A DNA stretch of 64,000 nucleotides from Actinospineispora eucalypti (GTDB lineage Bacteria > Actinomycetota > Actinomycetes > Mycobacteriales > Pseudonocardiaceae): assembly GCA_014208095.1 (NCBI GenBank), contig JACHMT010000007.1, positions 124,001-188,000 of the forward strand, read 5' to 3'. This document shows, piece after piece, positions 7,952-15,841 of the stretch (positions are counted from its first letter, which is position 1; each line of letters starts with the position of its first letter). Under the pieces are notes generated by a model, which was given only the letters and a program-made list of their open reading frames with translations, had not been told where the DNA came from and made no database searches. The translations under genes and the position numbers were made by a program.

Positions 7952-10002
7952 CGCAACACCGCCAACACCAGCAAAACCGCGCACAGGCTGTAGAAGCCGT
8001 AACCCAGATAGCGGTGCACGCTGCCGGTCGCCAACACCCGCCCCGCCGCACCCCACCGCACGACCGCACCCAGCACCGGGCCGTACAGGCGCCGCTCGAT
8101 ACGGTCCGGTACCCGCCGCCGGTACTCCACCGCGCGCACCAGGTAGCGGGACTCCTGGTGGTGATCGACGTTCACGTCCGTCTCCGGGGCCACCACGTTG
8201 TCGAACACTCGCTGCAGCGGCTCCGCGAACGAGGTCGCGGTGTACTCCATCCGCGCCGACAGCGGCCCGCCACCGCAGTCCCACAAGCGCGCGGTCCGGC
8301 GGTGCGCGGCGCGCCGGGCCGTCACGACAACCCGGGTCGCGGCCACCACCGCGACCCCGGCCACCAGCAGCGCCGCCGCCAACAACAGCGGCGACAACGC
8401 CCCGGTGACACCGGCCAACTCGAGCATCACGAACCCCGACACCGCGGCGGTGTCCCCCTGCCCGCGCAACGCGGCGCCGGTGGCCGCGGTCACCAGCGGC
8501 AGCACACCCGCGGGCAACACGGCCAGCCCGATACAGGCCAACGCGGCCAGCCCCATCCCGGCCAGCATGCCGCGCGGGGACTCGCGCGCCCGCTCGGCGC
8601 CACCACCGCGCGGTTTGGCCAGGAACCCGACCCCGAAGGCCTTGACAAAGGTGGCCACCGACAACCCGGCCGTCAGCGCGATCACCGCGACCCCGACCGG
8701 CATGACCACCGCGCGCACCGTCGAGGCCGACCCGTCCACCTCGGGCAGGCCGTGGATCAGCGCCTGCAGCAACAACCACTCCGACACGAACGCGGTCCCC
8801 GGCGGCAGCGCCGAGGCGGCCAAGCCACCAAGCCCGAACAGCGCGGTGGTGACGGGCATCCCGGCGCGCAACCCGCCGAGCAGGTCCAGGTCGCGGGTGC
8901 CGGTGGCGCGCAGCACCGACCCGGCGGCCAGGAACAACAGGGACTTGAACGCCGCGTGGTTGATGACGTGCAGCAGCGCCGCCGCGAGTGCCAGCCCCGC
9001 GAGCAGGCGCAGACCGGAGGAGTCGAACAGGCCCGCCGCCCCGACCCCGATCAGCACCAGCCCCATGTTCTCCGTGGTGGACTGGCCGAGTAGCCGCTTC
9101 AGGTCGGTGCTCATCGCCGCCTGCAGGATGCCGTACACCGCCGACACGGCACCCAACCCCAACACCAGCAGCCACCACCCGCCCACACCCCCACCGACAG
9201 CACCGCCGAGCAGATCGAGACCGACCCGCACGATGCCGTACACACCGAGGTTCACCATCGCGGCGGACATCAGCGCGGACACGTGGCTCGGGGCCTCCGG
9301 ATGCGCCCGGGGCAACCACGCGTGCAACGGCACGATGCCCGCCTTCGACGCGAACCCCACCAGCGTCGCGGCGAACACCACGGCGCCCACCCCGGCCGGC
9401 AGCCGCTCACCCGCATCTCGCAACGCGGCGAACGAGTCATCCGTCGCGTGCGCGGTGAACACCAGCAGCCCGCCCAGCACCGCGACAAAGCCGAGGTGGG
9501 TCATCACCGCGTACCACACAGCCGCCCGCGCCACCGCCGCCCGCCGCCGGTGCTCGGCGACCACCAGCAGCAACGAGGTGAGCGCCATCAACTCCCAGCA
9601 CACCAACAACGTGGACACGCTGCCGGCCACCGGAACCAACAACATCGCCAACACGAACAACGGCAGCACCGCCGACACACCGCGCCCGTCCAGGCCATGC
9701 CCCCGGCAGTAGGCCGTGGCATACACCCCGACCAGCACCCCCACCACCCCGGTCACCACCAGGAACAGCCCGCCCAACCCATCCACGGCGATGACCACGC
9801 CGGCCAACGGCAGCAGCGCCGGCAGCACCACCGAGTGCCCGGCCACCGCGCCCGCGCCGGCGACCACCCCCGACGCCCCGGTCAACGCGGTACCCGCCCC
9901 CGCTACCAGCGGCCGGGCACCGCGTGGCACCAGAACCGCCGCCACCACGCTCACCAGGGCCAGCGCAACCGCCACGGCCAAGCACGCCTGGGCGAGGCTC
10001 AT
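7948..10002 (-). CDS. hyfB: HyfB/HycC-like antiporter membrane subunit
   Basis: A 684-residue polytopic protein of the NuoL/Mrp family with about 15 predicted helices. Glu137 (VCWELMALTS) and Lys220 (VGFASKAGIVPLHAWLP) are the expected proton-channel residues. A soluble loop near residues 560-640 (ARLWDCGGGPLSARMEYTA) precedes the last helix, as in HycC/HyfB. It overlaps both neighbouring genes by four bases. It corresponds to Rv0083 in the M. tuberculosis order. Confidence 0.92.
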   Translation of the reverse strand: MSLAQACLAVAVALALVSVVAAVLVPRGARPLVAGAGTALTGASGVVAGAGAVAGHSVVLPALLPLAGVVIAVDGLGGLFLVVTGVVGVLVGVYATAYCRGHGLDGRGVSAVLPLFVLAMLLVPVAGSVSTLLVCWELMALTSLLLVVAEHRRRAAVARAAVWYAVMTHLGFVAVLGGLLVFTAHATDDSFAALRDAGERLPAGVGAVVFAATLVGFASKAGIVPLHAWLPRAHPEAPSHVSALMSAAMVNLGVYGIVRVGLDLLGGAVGGGVGGWWLLVLGLGAVSAVYGILQAAMSTDLKRLLGQSTTENMGLVLIGVGAAGLFDSSGLRLLAGLALAAALLHVINHAAFKSLLFLAAGSVLRATGTRDLDLLGGLRAGMPVTTALFGLGGLAASALPPGTAFVSEWLLLQALIHGLPEVDGSASTVRAVVMPVGVAVIALTAGLSVATFVKAFGVGFLAKPRGGGAERARESPRGMLAGMGLAALACIGLAVLPAGVLPLVTAATGAALRGQGDTAAVSGFVMLELAGVTGALSPLLLAAALLVAGVAVVAATRVVVTARRAAHRRTARLWDCGGGPLSARMEYTATSFAEPLQRVFDNVVAPETDVNVDHHQESRYLVRAVEYRRRVPDRIERRLYGPVLGAVVRWGAAGRVLATGSVHRYLGYGFYSLCAVLLVLAVLR

Positions 10003-10490
10003 CGGCCGGTCAACGTCCGCAACGCCGCCACGATCGCCTCCGGGCGGGGCGGACAGCCCGCGATCTCCATGTCCACCGGCACCACCTCACCGACGGACCC
10101 GACGACCCCGTACGCCTCGGTGAATACTCCACAGTTGCGTGCGCAGTCCCCCACCGCGACCACCAGCTTCGGCGCCGGCACCGCCTGGTAGGTGCGCCGC
10201 AACGGCTCGGCCATGTTCCGGGTCACCGGCCCGGTCACCAACAGCGCATCCGCGTGCCGTGGCGACGCCACCAGCCGAGCCCCATAGCGTTCGGCGTCGT
10301 GTACCGGACCGAACGCCGAGGCGATCTCCACCTCGCAGCCGTTGCACGACCCGGCATCCACATGCCGAATCTGCACCGAGCCCGCCAAACCCTGCGCCCC
10401 AGCCCGACCCGCCGCGCCCGCGGACGGGGCCGGCGGCGCCGGTTCCGCGATCCGCCCGGCCCGACGGATCACACGCCACAGACCCAACAC
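9999..10490 (-). CDS. HycG/HyfI/NuoB-like iron-sulfur small subunit
   Basis: A 163-residue protein of the NuoB/HycG family. The four ligands of the N2-type [4Fe-4S] cluster are intact: Cys49 and Cys52 (GSCNGCE), Cys116 (GDCARNC) and Cys146 (GCPPRP). The GTG start is supported by AGGAG six bases upstream and by similarity in length to the roughly 160-residue Rv0082. An intact Fe-S cluster beside a large subunit without metal ligands is the mark of the Ehr class. It is the first structural gene after the arsR gene, from which it is separated by 94 bp. Confidence 0.92.
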   Translation of the reverse strand: MLGLWRVIRRAGRIAEPAPPAPSAGAAGRAGAQGLAGSVQIRHVDAGSCNGCEVEIASAFGPVHDAERYGARLVASPRHADALLVTGPVTRNMAEPLRRTYQAVPAPKLVVAVGDCARNCGVFTEAYGVVGSVGEVVPVDMEIAGCPPRPEAIVAALRTLTGR

Positions 10491-10584
10491 GTCAGACTCC
10501 TGACACTCGCTGGCCTTCGGGACAGTTAAGGACGCGACCGTCCCGCCGGGCGACAAGCCAACAATCAGCGGGACGGCCGCGAGC

Positions 10585-10995
10585 TCAGTCCGGTAACTCC
10601 CGACCCCCCATGTCGCGGTTGGCCGGGGGGCCGGTCCCGGCGCTGGCAGTGACGCCGGAACCGGCATTGACCGGAGCGCGCAGGTCCTCCAGCAACTCCA
10701 CCTGCCCTGACAACACCCCGGTCAAGATCAACCTCGCGACCGCGAGAAGCTCGGCGACGTGCGGGCTGGTCAACGAGTAGTAGACGGTGGAACCGGACTT
10801 ACGCGCCGATACCAACCCGGTCCGGCGCAGCACCGCCAACTGCTGCGACAGGTTCGCCGCCTCGATGCCCACCTCCGGCAGCATCTCCGCGACCGCGTAC
10901 TCACGCCGCGACAGCAGCTCCAACACCCGGATCCGGGCAGGATGTCCCAGCGTCTTGAAGAACTCCGCCTTCAGCTGATAAAGGGGCCTGCTCAT
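10585..10995 (-). CDS. ArsR family regulator, Rv0081-like
   Basis: A 136-residue winged-helix protein. EFFKTLGHPARIRVLELL, ANLSQQLAVLRRTGLVSARKSG and YYSL form the ArsR DNA-binding domain, followed by PHVAELLAVARLILTGVLSGQVELLEDLRA, closely like Rv0081. No classical metal-binding CxC motif is present, so a ligand other than arsenite-type metals is likely. It precedes the six complex genes on the same strand and has a strong inverted repeat 51 bp upstream of its ATG, which suggests autoregulation and control of the cluster. The C-terminal 25 residues are low-complexity. The ATG has GGAGGG upstream. Confidence 0.92.
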   Translation of the reverse strand: MSRPLYQLKAEFFKTLGHPARIRVLELLSRREYAVAEMLPEVGIEAANLSQQLAVLRRTGLVSARKSGSTVYYSLTSPHVAELLAVARLILTGVLSGQVELLEDLRAPVNAGSGVTASAGTGPPANRDMGGRELPD

Positions 10996-11025
10996 CCCGC
11001 ACCCTCCCCGCCACGATCAGTCCGA

Positions 11026-11031
11026 ACTATA
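11026..11031 (-). promoter_or_regulatory. putative -10 element of the arsR promoter
   Basis: On the minus strand this reads TATAGT, placed so that the operator at 11047-11066 would cover the -35 region. The flanking 20 bp (11020-11039) also match 15 of 20 positions of the DosR/DevR box around ACTATAGT, but the site is very close to the start codon, so the -10 reading is preferred. Confidence 0.4.
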
Positions 11032-11046
11032 GTCGCCATCTTCAGC

Positions 11047-11066
11047 AGTTGCTAATCTTAGCAACT
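11047..11066. promoter_or_regulatory. ArsR-type operator (inverted repeat)
   Basis: AGTTGCTAA and TTAGCAACT are perfect 9-bp arms around a 2-bp centre; TTCAG and CTGAA extend the symmetry outside with one offset base. The form (9-2-9 or 12-2-12) is typical of ArsR/SmtB operators, and the site lies just upstream of arsR. Confidence 0.75.
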
Positions 11067-11076
11067 CTGAAAGAGG

Positions 11077-11310
11077 GTGCGAGATCGAGGCGCACCGCGG
11101 ATCGACGACCTGGTCCCACAGACCACCACACCGCGCCGGCCCGTGGGCTGCGTGAACCACATCAACCACTTGTTCACGGTGGTCAGAAGCAGCGTCGGGG
11201 CACCCGTCACGGACGATCACTTGCTGCTTACCGGAACTTCACCGCGCACCTTCGACGCCTACGTCAGGGAAGTCTGGGGCTGCCGGCATGCGAGTCAAAG
11301 AGCTGTTTGA
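11077..11310 (+). pseudogene. possible remnant of an NmrA/SDR-type reductase
   Basis: A short open frame includes LLLTGTSPRTFDAYVRE, which resembles the C-terminal end of NmrA-like NAD(P)-binding proteins (LTGxPPRTF...). No Rossmann fold or N-terminal part is present, and the frame overlaps the end of the convergent tetR gene. It may be a decayed gene end or chance coding. I see no other gene between arsR and this tetR. Confidence 0.2.
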
Positions 11311-11896
11311 ACTGTTGCGCGCATGCTCTCAATGGCGCGGAGGTCTGGCTGGCTTTCGCCATTGTCATGGCGCCCGAGTAGGTACCGATGACGAGGACCG
11401 CGAGCGAGTTGGGGTCGATTCGCTCCAGGTAACCGTCGGCCTGATCGGCCCGCAGCTTCTCCTCGATTGCCGAGTGCCAGTGCTCGAACACGGCATGTAG
11501 GGCGATCCGGAAATCAGCATCCGGCGCCGCGGCGAGCTCGAGCGAGAGATTGTTCAACGGGCAGCCGAGGACCTTCCCGTTCGCCTCGATCGACTCGGCG
11601 ACCTGGTCAAATACGGTCAGAATCCCAGCGGTCGCGGTGCGGGCCGACACCAGCGGTTGTATCCAGGTGCGCTCGATGGCCCGCGCCACCCCGTCCTGGA
11701 TGACGGCCAGGCCGAGTGACTTCTTCGTCGGGAAATGATGATGAAGGGCGCCGCTGGTCACGCCGGCCAGGCGCATGACCTCGTGGGTGGAGGTCGAGTG
11801 ATAGCCGCTCGCCTGGAACGCGTCCATGGCCACATCGAGGATCTTCCGCCGCACTGCAACGGGGTCTCTGGTGCGACGTCTGTCGATGGTTGGCAC
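11264..11896 (-). CDS. TetR/AcrR family regulator
   Basis: A 210-residue protein with a clear N-terminal TetR domain (residues about 15-62: RRKILDVAMDAFQASGYHSTSTHEVMRLAGVTSGALHHHF). It starts at GTG and is divergent from a NIPSNAP/SnoaL gene pair. The shared 83-bp region contains an 18-bp palindrome that overlaps a TTGACA -35 element, so this protein probably represses the divergent pair. The C-terminal domain resembles the AcuR-like group loosely. The ligand is unknown. Confidence 0.9.
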   Translation of the reverse strand: MPTIDRRRTRDPVAVRRKILDVAMDAFQASGYHSTSTHEVMRLAGVTSGALHHHFPTKKSLGLAVIQDGVARAIERTWIQPLVSARTATAGILTVFDQVAESIEANGKVLGCPLNNLSLELAAAPDADFRIALHAVFEHWHSAIEEKLRADQADGYLERIDPNSLAVLVIGTYSGAMTMAKASQTSAPLRACAQQFKQLFDSHAGSPRLP

Positions 11897-11918
11897 GGCG
11901 GAAGTTTAGCAGTTGACA

Positions 11919-11936
11919 AGACCGAGCGATCGGTCT
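11919..11936. promoter_or_regulatory. TetR-type operator over divergent promoter
   Basis: AGACCGA and TCGGTCT form 7-bp arms around GCGA, directly after TTGACA (11913-11918). The 10-bp sequence CGGTCTGTAC occurs here (11931-11940) and again at 11956-11965, a 25-bp direct repeat that may be a second half-operator. Confidence 0.65.
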
Positions 11937-11979
11937 GTACTAGAAACAGGTCAACCGGTCTGTACGGAAGATGGTCAAC

Positions 11980-12765
11980 ATGGCACTCCCGCTGAGCCCT
12001 CCCGCCGATCGCCCGACGCTGGCCGACGGATTGAGCAGTCCCGTCGTCGACCTGCGGCAATACACCCTCTTCCCGGGGACGAGGGACAGGTTCGTCGAAC
12101 TCTTCGACACGGAGTTCGTCGAGCCCCAGGAGGCAGTCGGGGCGAGGGTCATCGGCCAGTTCCGGGATCTCGGCGACCCGAACCGGTTCGTCTGGATGCG
12201 CGGGTTCTCCGACATGCCGGCGCGTGAGCGGGCGCTGAAAGCGTTCTACAACGAGGGACCGGCTTGGGCGGCGCACGCCGAGACGGCGCGGTCCATGCTG
12301 ATCGACAGCAGCGATGCGCTGCTCCTGAAGCCGGTCCGGCCGGACTCGGGCTTCGCGCTCGATGACGCCGCTCGGCGGCCGCCCATCGAGGCAGACCTCC
12401 CGAACGGGATCGTGATCGCGGCGATCCACCATTTGGAAAGACCAGTTAGCGCGGAATTCATTCATTTCTACGAAACCGCGGTCCTGCCCGCCGTTCGACA
12501 GGCGGGCGCTCGCCCGATCGGGATGTTCGAGACCAAGTACAGCGCGAACAACTTTCCGCGCCTGCCGATCCGCGAAGGCGAGAACGTCTTCGTCGCATTT
12601 ACCGGTTTCGCGAGCCTGGCAAAGCATCACGAGTACCTGACCGCCCTCGGGCGGAACAAGAAGGCATGGAAGGAGCGACTGTACCCGGAGCTCACCAGCC
12701 GGCTTCTGATGCCTCCTCAGGTCCTGCGGCTGGCACCGACGACACGCTCGCAACTGCGCGGCTGA
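11980..12765 (+). CDS. NIPSNAP family protein
   Basis: A 261-residue protein with two ferredoxin-like NIPSNAP/EthD-type halves: DLRQYTLFPGTRDRFVELFDTEFVEPQ and RPVSAEFIHFYETAVLPAVRQAGARPIGMFET. The ATG at 11980 is preferred because GGAAG lies nine bases upstream; the ATG at 11971 abuts that site. It is followed after 14 bp by a SnoaL-like gene and is divergent from tetR. The biochemical role of bacterial NIPSNAP proteins is poorly known; small dimeric alpha-beta barrel enzymes or chaperone-like roles are possible. Confidence 0.82.
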   Translation: MALPLSPPADRPTLADGLSSPVVDLRQYTLFPGTRDRFVELFDTEFVEPQEAVGARVIGQFRDLGDPNRFVWMRGFSDMPARERALKAFYNEGPAWAAHAETARSMLIDSSDALLLKPVRPDSGFALDDAARRPPIEADLPNGIVIAAIHHLERPVSAEFIHFYETAVLPAVRQAGARPIGMFETKYSANNFPRLPIREGENVFVAFTGFASLAKHHEYLTALGRNKKAWKERLYPELTSRLLMPPQVLRLAPTTRSQLRG

Positions 12766-12779
12766 CAGGAGAGACCGTG

Positions 12780-13178
12780 ATGACCGCACTGAACGAACTC
12801 ACGGAAACCGCCGTGAGCACCGCGCTCAAAGGCTATGAGAAACTATTTTCCAATGGTGACGTCGAAGCAATTCTCGAAGGCTTCACCGACGACGTCGAAG
12901 TTCATTACGCTTCGTTCCCTCCGTTCGCCGGAAAAGACAGACTCCGAGAGATGCTTCAACAACGGTTCGCCACGATGCGGGACTACCGGCTGTCGAAGCG
13001 GCTGGAAGTTCTCTGTCCGCCACATTTCGTATCGTCATGGACCGGCAGCTGGATCGATATTCACACGAACGAGCAAATGACACTTTTCGGACTCGAGCTC
13101 TTGACCGTACGCGATGGCAAGTTCAGCCGGTGGACGGCGAGCGTGTCGTCCTGGCCATCGACTGCCGTCACCCTTTAG
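12780..13178 (+). CDS. SnoaL-like / NTF2-fold protein
   Basis: A 132-residue protein with the NTF2-like pattern: an N-terminal helix (ALKGYEKLFSNGDVEAILEGFTDDVEVHYASFPPFAGKDRLREML) followed by strands ending LLTVRDGKFSRWTAS. Such proteins act as cyclases, isomerases, limonene-epoxide-type hydrolases or ligand binders. AGGAGAG lies six bases before the ATG. It is the second gene of the NIPSNAP operon. The substrate is unknown. Confidence 0.82.
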   Translation: MTALNELTETAVSTALKGYEKLFSNGDVEAILEGFTDDVEVHYASFPPFAGKDRLREMLQQRFATMRDYRLSKRLEVLCPPHFVSSWTGSWIDIHTNEQMTLFGLELLTVRDGKFSRWTASVSSWPSTAVTL

Positions 13179-13373
13179 AACCGCTTCTCGCCGCCGACGT
13201 CGATGGAGGTGCCGACGACGAAGCTGCCTCAACTCACCTCTGCTTGCGCCTCGATCAGGACACGAACACCGGGCCGCCAGCTCAAATGCGGGGACAAAGC
13301 ACATCGGCGACCTTGCATCGATCGCCAACCGCCCTTGGGCCGTACACGACGTCGCTCAGCCGGCACGGGGCGA

Positions 13374-14018
13374 ATGAAGGCAATGGCAGCGACCGACGCG
13401 ACGCCCCGGCAGCCCGGGGCACCGCTTCCGAACGCGCCGCCCTACGCGACGCGCACGGAGGATCAACGGCTTGATCAGGACCTGCCGGCCGCAACGACGA
13501 CGACCGAACCGGGCGGCACATCTGCCCGTTTCCGCCGGCTGACCGGCAACGTCACGGTCTGCGAACTGACGGCCCGGATGGACAAGGATTTGGTCGATCG
13601 CGGCCTGCTGCTCAGTCGGTGGCGGCGCAGGGCAACGGAGTACTCCGGCGTTGTGTTGATCTGCGAAGCCCTGCTCGGAATTCTGCTGTGCGGTTCGCTG
13701 TCCAGTTTCCTGCCGTTGGCCTGGACGGGGTTCATTGCGGTGATCGTGTGGCGGGTCGGCAGGATGACCAGCCGTTCCGCCGCCGGTGACGCCGAGCTCG
13801 AGCGCCTGCGCGAGGTACACGAGCGCCTCGGACCGTGGCATCGACCCAGCTGGAGCCTGCTGACCAGGAACACGGCGGCGCTGTACGTGGCGCTTTATGG
13901 TTTGGAGGCGGTGGAAACCACGGACGCGGAGTTCGTCGCGTGCGCCGGATTGCGCTGGCGGTCCGGCGGCCTAACCGACGACAGCGCGGTACACAGCGAT
14001 ACCGGACCCGACTTTTAG
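13374..14018 (+). CDS. membrane protein, resembling TIGR04222 family
   Basis: A 214-residue frame. DLVDRGLLLSRWRRRATEYSG is followed by two hydrophobic segments (about residues 100-140), then GDAELERLREVHERLGPW and TAALYVALYGLEAVETTDAEF, a layout seen in TIGR04222 membrane proteins. The expected N-terminal helix is replaced by a Pro/Thr-rich stretch, so the gene may be truncated or divergent. The start is uncertain; ATG at 13383 is an alternative. The role of the family is unknown. Confidence 0.5.
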   Translation: MKAMAATDATPRQPGAPLPNAPPYATRTEDQRLDQDLPAATTTTEPGGTSARFRRLTGNVTVCELTARMDKDLVDRGLLLSRWRRRATEYSGVVLICEALLGILLCGSLSSFLPLAWTGFIAVIVWRVGRMTSRSAAGDAELERLREVHERLGPWHRPSWSLLTRNTAALYVALYGLEAVETTDAEFVACAGLRWRSGGLTDDSAVHSDTGPDF

Positions 14019-14138
14019 CTCGTTATCACCTGCCTCCCGGTGAGCGGCGGCAGCGCACGGGCCGAGCGGTGACAACTACAGCCTGCACTTCCGCCCGAAA
14101 CACCAGTTCGCACCGCTGTCACCTACAGGCCGTTGTTG

Positions 14139-14324
14139 TCATCTGGCCTGTAGATGTGGTTGGTCGGGCCAGGGCTTGAGGTCGATGCCGTGGCGCATGG
14201 CGATCTCGATCAGGTCGTCGATGCGGGAGCGGTGTAGCTGGGCCTCATGCTCGCGTCCGGCGCTTTCGGCGACGGTGACGTGCTGGTGGGCCGCCGCGAG
14301 TTGTGCCCGGAGTTCTTCGATCAT
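14139..14324 (-). CDS. small helical protein, unknown function
   Basis: A 61-residue protein starting MIEELRAQLAAAHQHVTV with heptad-like spacing over the first 45 residues, then RIDDLIEIAMRHGIDLKPW. It looks like a short helical hairpin. A weak GGCGGGA lies before the ATG. It is followed upstream on the same strand by a KOW-like small gene. I do not recognise its family. Confidence 0.55.
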   Translation of the reverse strand: MIEELRAQLAAAHQHVTVAESAGREHEAQLHRSRIDDLIEIAMRHGIDLKPWPDQPHLQAR

Positions 14325-14425
14325 GGTGTTTTCCCGCCTTTGTGGCTTCTCGGCGCGTGGACGGAGGTTGGTAGAGCCAGAGCCGCCCCTGGAGAGGGAG
14401 GAAGGATGCCGGGGGCGGCTCTGGC

Positions 14426-14626
14426 TCAGTGCACGGCCAGCCGGTGACCGGGGACCAGGCGTGTGCCGGACTGACTGAGGCGCACCCACACCGAGCCTGG
14501 GCGCAGGTCCGGCGCACGGTCGACCACCAGCCCGTGCTGGCCGTTGTGCGGGCCACTGACGACGGTGACCCGCGCGCCGGTGGGGAATCCACCCGGGACC
14601 GCGGGTCCTCGTTCGAGCCGGGTCAT
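14426..14626 (-). CDS. small KOW/SH3-like protein
   Basis: A 66-residue protein with GARVTVVSGPHNGQHGLVVDRA, the beta-barrel pattern of KOW motifs. AGGAG nine bases before the ATG fixes the start; a GTG three codons earlier abuts the site. KOW folds bind RNA or ribosomal proteins, but no role can be assigned. It lies in the group of small genes next to the Rv0080-like protein. Confidence 0.65.
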   Translation of the reverse strand: MTRLERGPAVPGGFPTGARVTVVSGPHNGQHGLVVDRAPDLRPGSVWVRLSQSGTRLVPGHRLAVH

Positions 14627-14838
14627 CGCGCTCACCTCCTACTCTGGTGCCACCCCAACCGGTCACACCAGGATCGCGCCGCCGCGAGCGGTTCAGCAGA
14701 GCAACAAGGCCTCGAAACGCCCGCGTCACGCCCCACATGGCGGGTGCACAAAGTCCCGCCGCGCGCCCTTGGGCAGGGTTGGCTTGTCGAGGTCCGACGG
14801 GCCGGCCTTCGCCTGCGTGGGTGAGGCCTTTGTGCTCT

Positions 14839-14864
14839 ATGACGCGCTCAGGTCCGGGCGTCAT
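14839..14864. promoter_or_regulatory. inverted repeat before Rv0080-like gene
   Basis: ATGACGC and GCGTCAT are perfect 7-bp arms separated by 12 bp, ending 34 bp before the start codon of the downstream gene. It may be an operator. It does not match the DosR box. Confidence 0.35.
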
Positions 14865-14898
14865 GATCGGCCAACTGTGCGGAAACAAGGGTGTCCCG

Positions 14899-15435
14899 AT
14901 GTCCAAGGAACGTGATCTCGCCGCGCTCACCGAGGGTGAGTGCCTCCGGTTGTTGGCCGGGTCGGTGATCGGCCGGGTGGTGTTCGTCGACGCGGCGCTG
15001 CCGGCGATCCAGCCGGTCAACTTCCTGCTGGATGGCCAGGAGGTCATCTTCCGCACCGCGAACGGCGCGAAACTCGCCGCCGCCACACGTGAATCGGTGG
15101 TGGCGTTCGAGGTGGACGAGATCGACCCGGACACCCGCACCGGGTGGAGCGTGGTGTGCATCGGCCGTTCCTACGAGGTCACCGACCCGGCCCGGCTTGC
15201 CGCGCTGGCTGACACCATGCCGCGGCCGTGGGCACCGGACCGCACCGCACACACCATCGCGATCGACGTCCAGCGCGTCACCGGCCGGCAGGTCTCGATC
15301 CCGGCCGGCATCAACCAGGACATGTTCACCAGCCCGCACACACGTTCAGAGCCAGGCCAAAGCTGGTCTCGTCGGTTCAGCACACCGCCAGAGCCCGGCA
15401 TCCACAGGGGCACTCCCGGCCCTCAAGGCGGGTAA
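14899..15435 (+). CDS. pyridoxamine 5'-phosphate oxidase-fold protein, Rv0080-like
   Basis: A 178-residue split-barrel flavin/F420-fold protein. RLLAGSVIGRVVFVDAALPAIQPVNFLLDGQEVIFRT and RTGWSVVCIGRSYEVTDP agree well with M. tuberculosis Rv0080, a member of the hypoxia (DosR) regulon that is adjacent to Rv0081-Rv0087. Here the Ehr cluster starts only 4 kb away, so part of the mycobacterial neighbourhood is kept. The last 35 residues are Pro/Ser-rich. The cofactor (FMN, F420 or none) cannot be told from sequence. The ATG has only a weak AAGG site. Confidence 0.85.
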   Translation: MSKERDLAALTEGECLRLLAGSVIGRVVFVDAALPAIQPVNFLLDGQEVIFRTANGAKLAAATRESVVAFEVDEIDPDTRTGWSVVCIGRSYEVTDPARLAALADTMPRPWAPDRTAHTIAIDVQRVTGRQVSIPAGINQDMFTSPHTRSEPGQSWSRRFSTPPEPGIHRGTPGPQGG

Positions 15436-15615
15436 AGGCCTTCTCCGATTCCGCGCATGGTGACAGGTAGGGGCGCAATAGAGGCGACCCTCGGGCCGTG
15501 CCGAGCGCGTAGCAACGGAGGGCGGTTTCTCTCCGATCAGGCACGTCGGCAATGCCTGGACAGAGAGCACCTCCACCGTTTCACTCAGCGTCATACCAAA
15601 GTGACGTCTCGTGTC

Positions 15616-15703
15616 GATCACGAAAGATCACCGAGGTAATCCGAAGATCAAGAAAAGATCAACAAGAGATCAACCCGCCCACTGGGATGATCATGCATGA
15701 TCA
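15616..15703. repeat. seven helically phased GATCA motifs
   Basis: GATCA begins at 15616, 15626, 15646, 15657, 15668, 15689 and 15699; the steps are 10, 20, 11, 11, 21 and 10 bp, close to multiples of one DNA turn. Four are preceded by AA or AAA. They lie on one strand and face, consistent with cooperative protein binding upstream of the SPW gene. Confidence 0.7.
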
Positions 15704-15714
15704 TCCATAGTGGG
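15678..15714. promoter_or_regulatory. 22-bp perfect palindrome with flanking arms
   Basis: GGATGATCATG followed by its exact reverse complement occupies 15685-15706. Outside it, CCCACT (15678) and AGTGGG (15709) extend the symmetry across a one-base offset. It contains the last two GATCA motifs. A dimer-binding operator is more likely than a terminator, because it lies 128 bp upstream of a start codon and far from any gene end. Confidence 0.7.
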
Positions 15715-15841
15715 TGTGGCCAGGCCATTGCGCCCGGGGATGCGCGGGTGGACCCTGAGTGTGGACGTGGCTGGGCGAGCCACGCACACCCGGACACGCC
15801 CACTTTGGTCGAGAAGATCCTCGCACTGGAGGTGAGTGGCG

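Larger units (their letters stand above)
15436..15841. other. 406-bp gene-free region with phased repeats
   Basis: No convincing gene. The second half holds the helically phased GATCA array and the palindrome described separately, then the promoter and GGAGGTGA ribosome-binding site of the SPW gene. Confidence 0.6.

Noticed and set aside
7952-9319. Long minus-strand frame extending upstream of the HycD-like gene
   Set aside because: Its upstream part is a shadow frame of the HyfB-like gene; only the part from 7951 down has the family motifs.
3222-10490. Functional [NiFe] hydrogenase or formate hydrogenlyase
   Set aside because: All four metal-ligand cysteines of the large subunit are replaced and no maturation (hyp) or formate dehydrogenase genes are present.
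11020-11039. DosR/DevR box upstream of arsR
   Set aside because: 15 of 20 positions fit, but the site lies only 25 bp before the start codon and overlaps a plausible TATAGT -10, an unusual place for an activator site.
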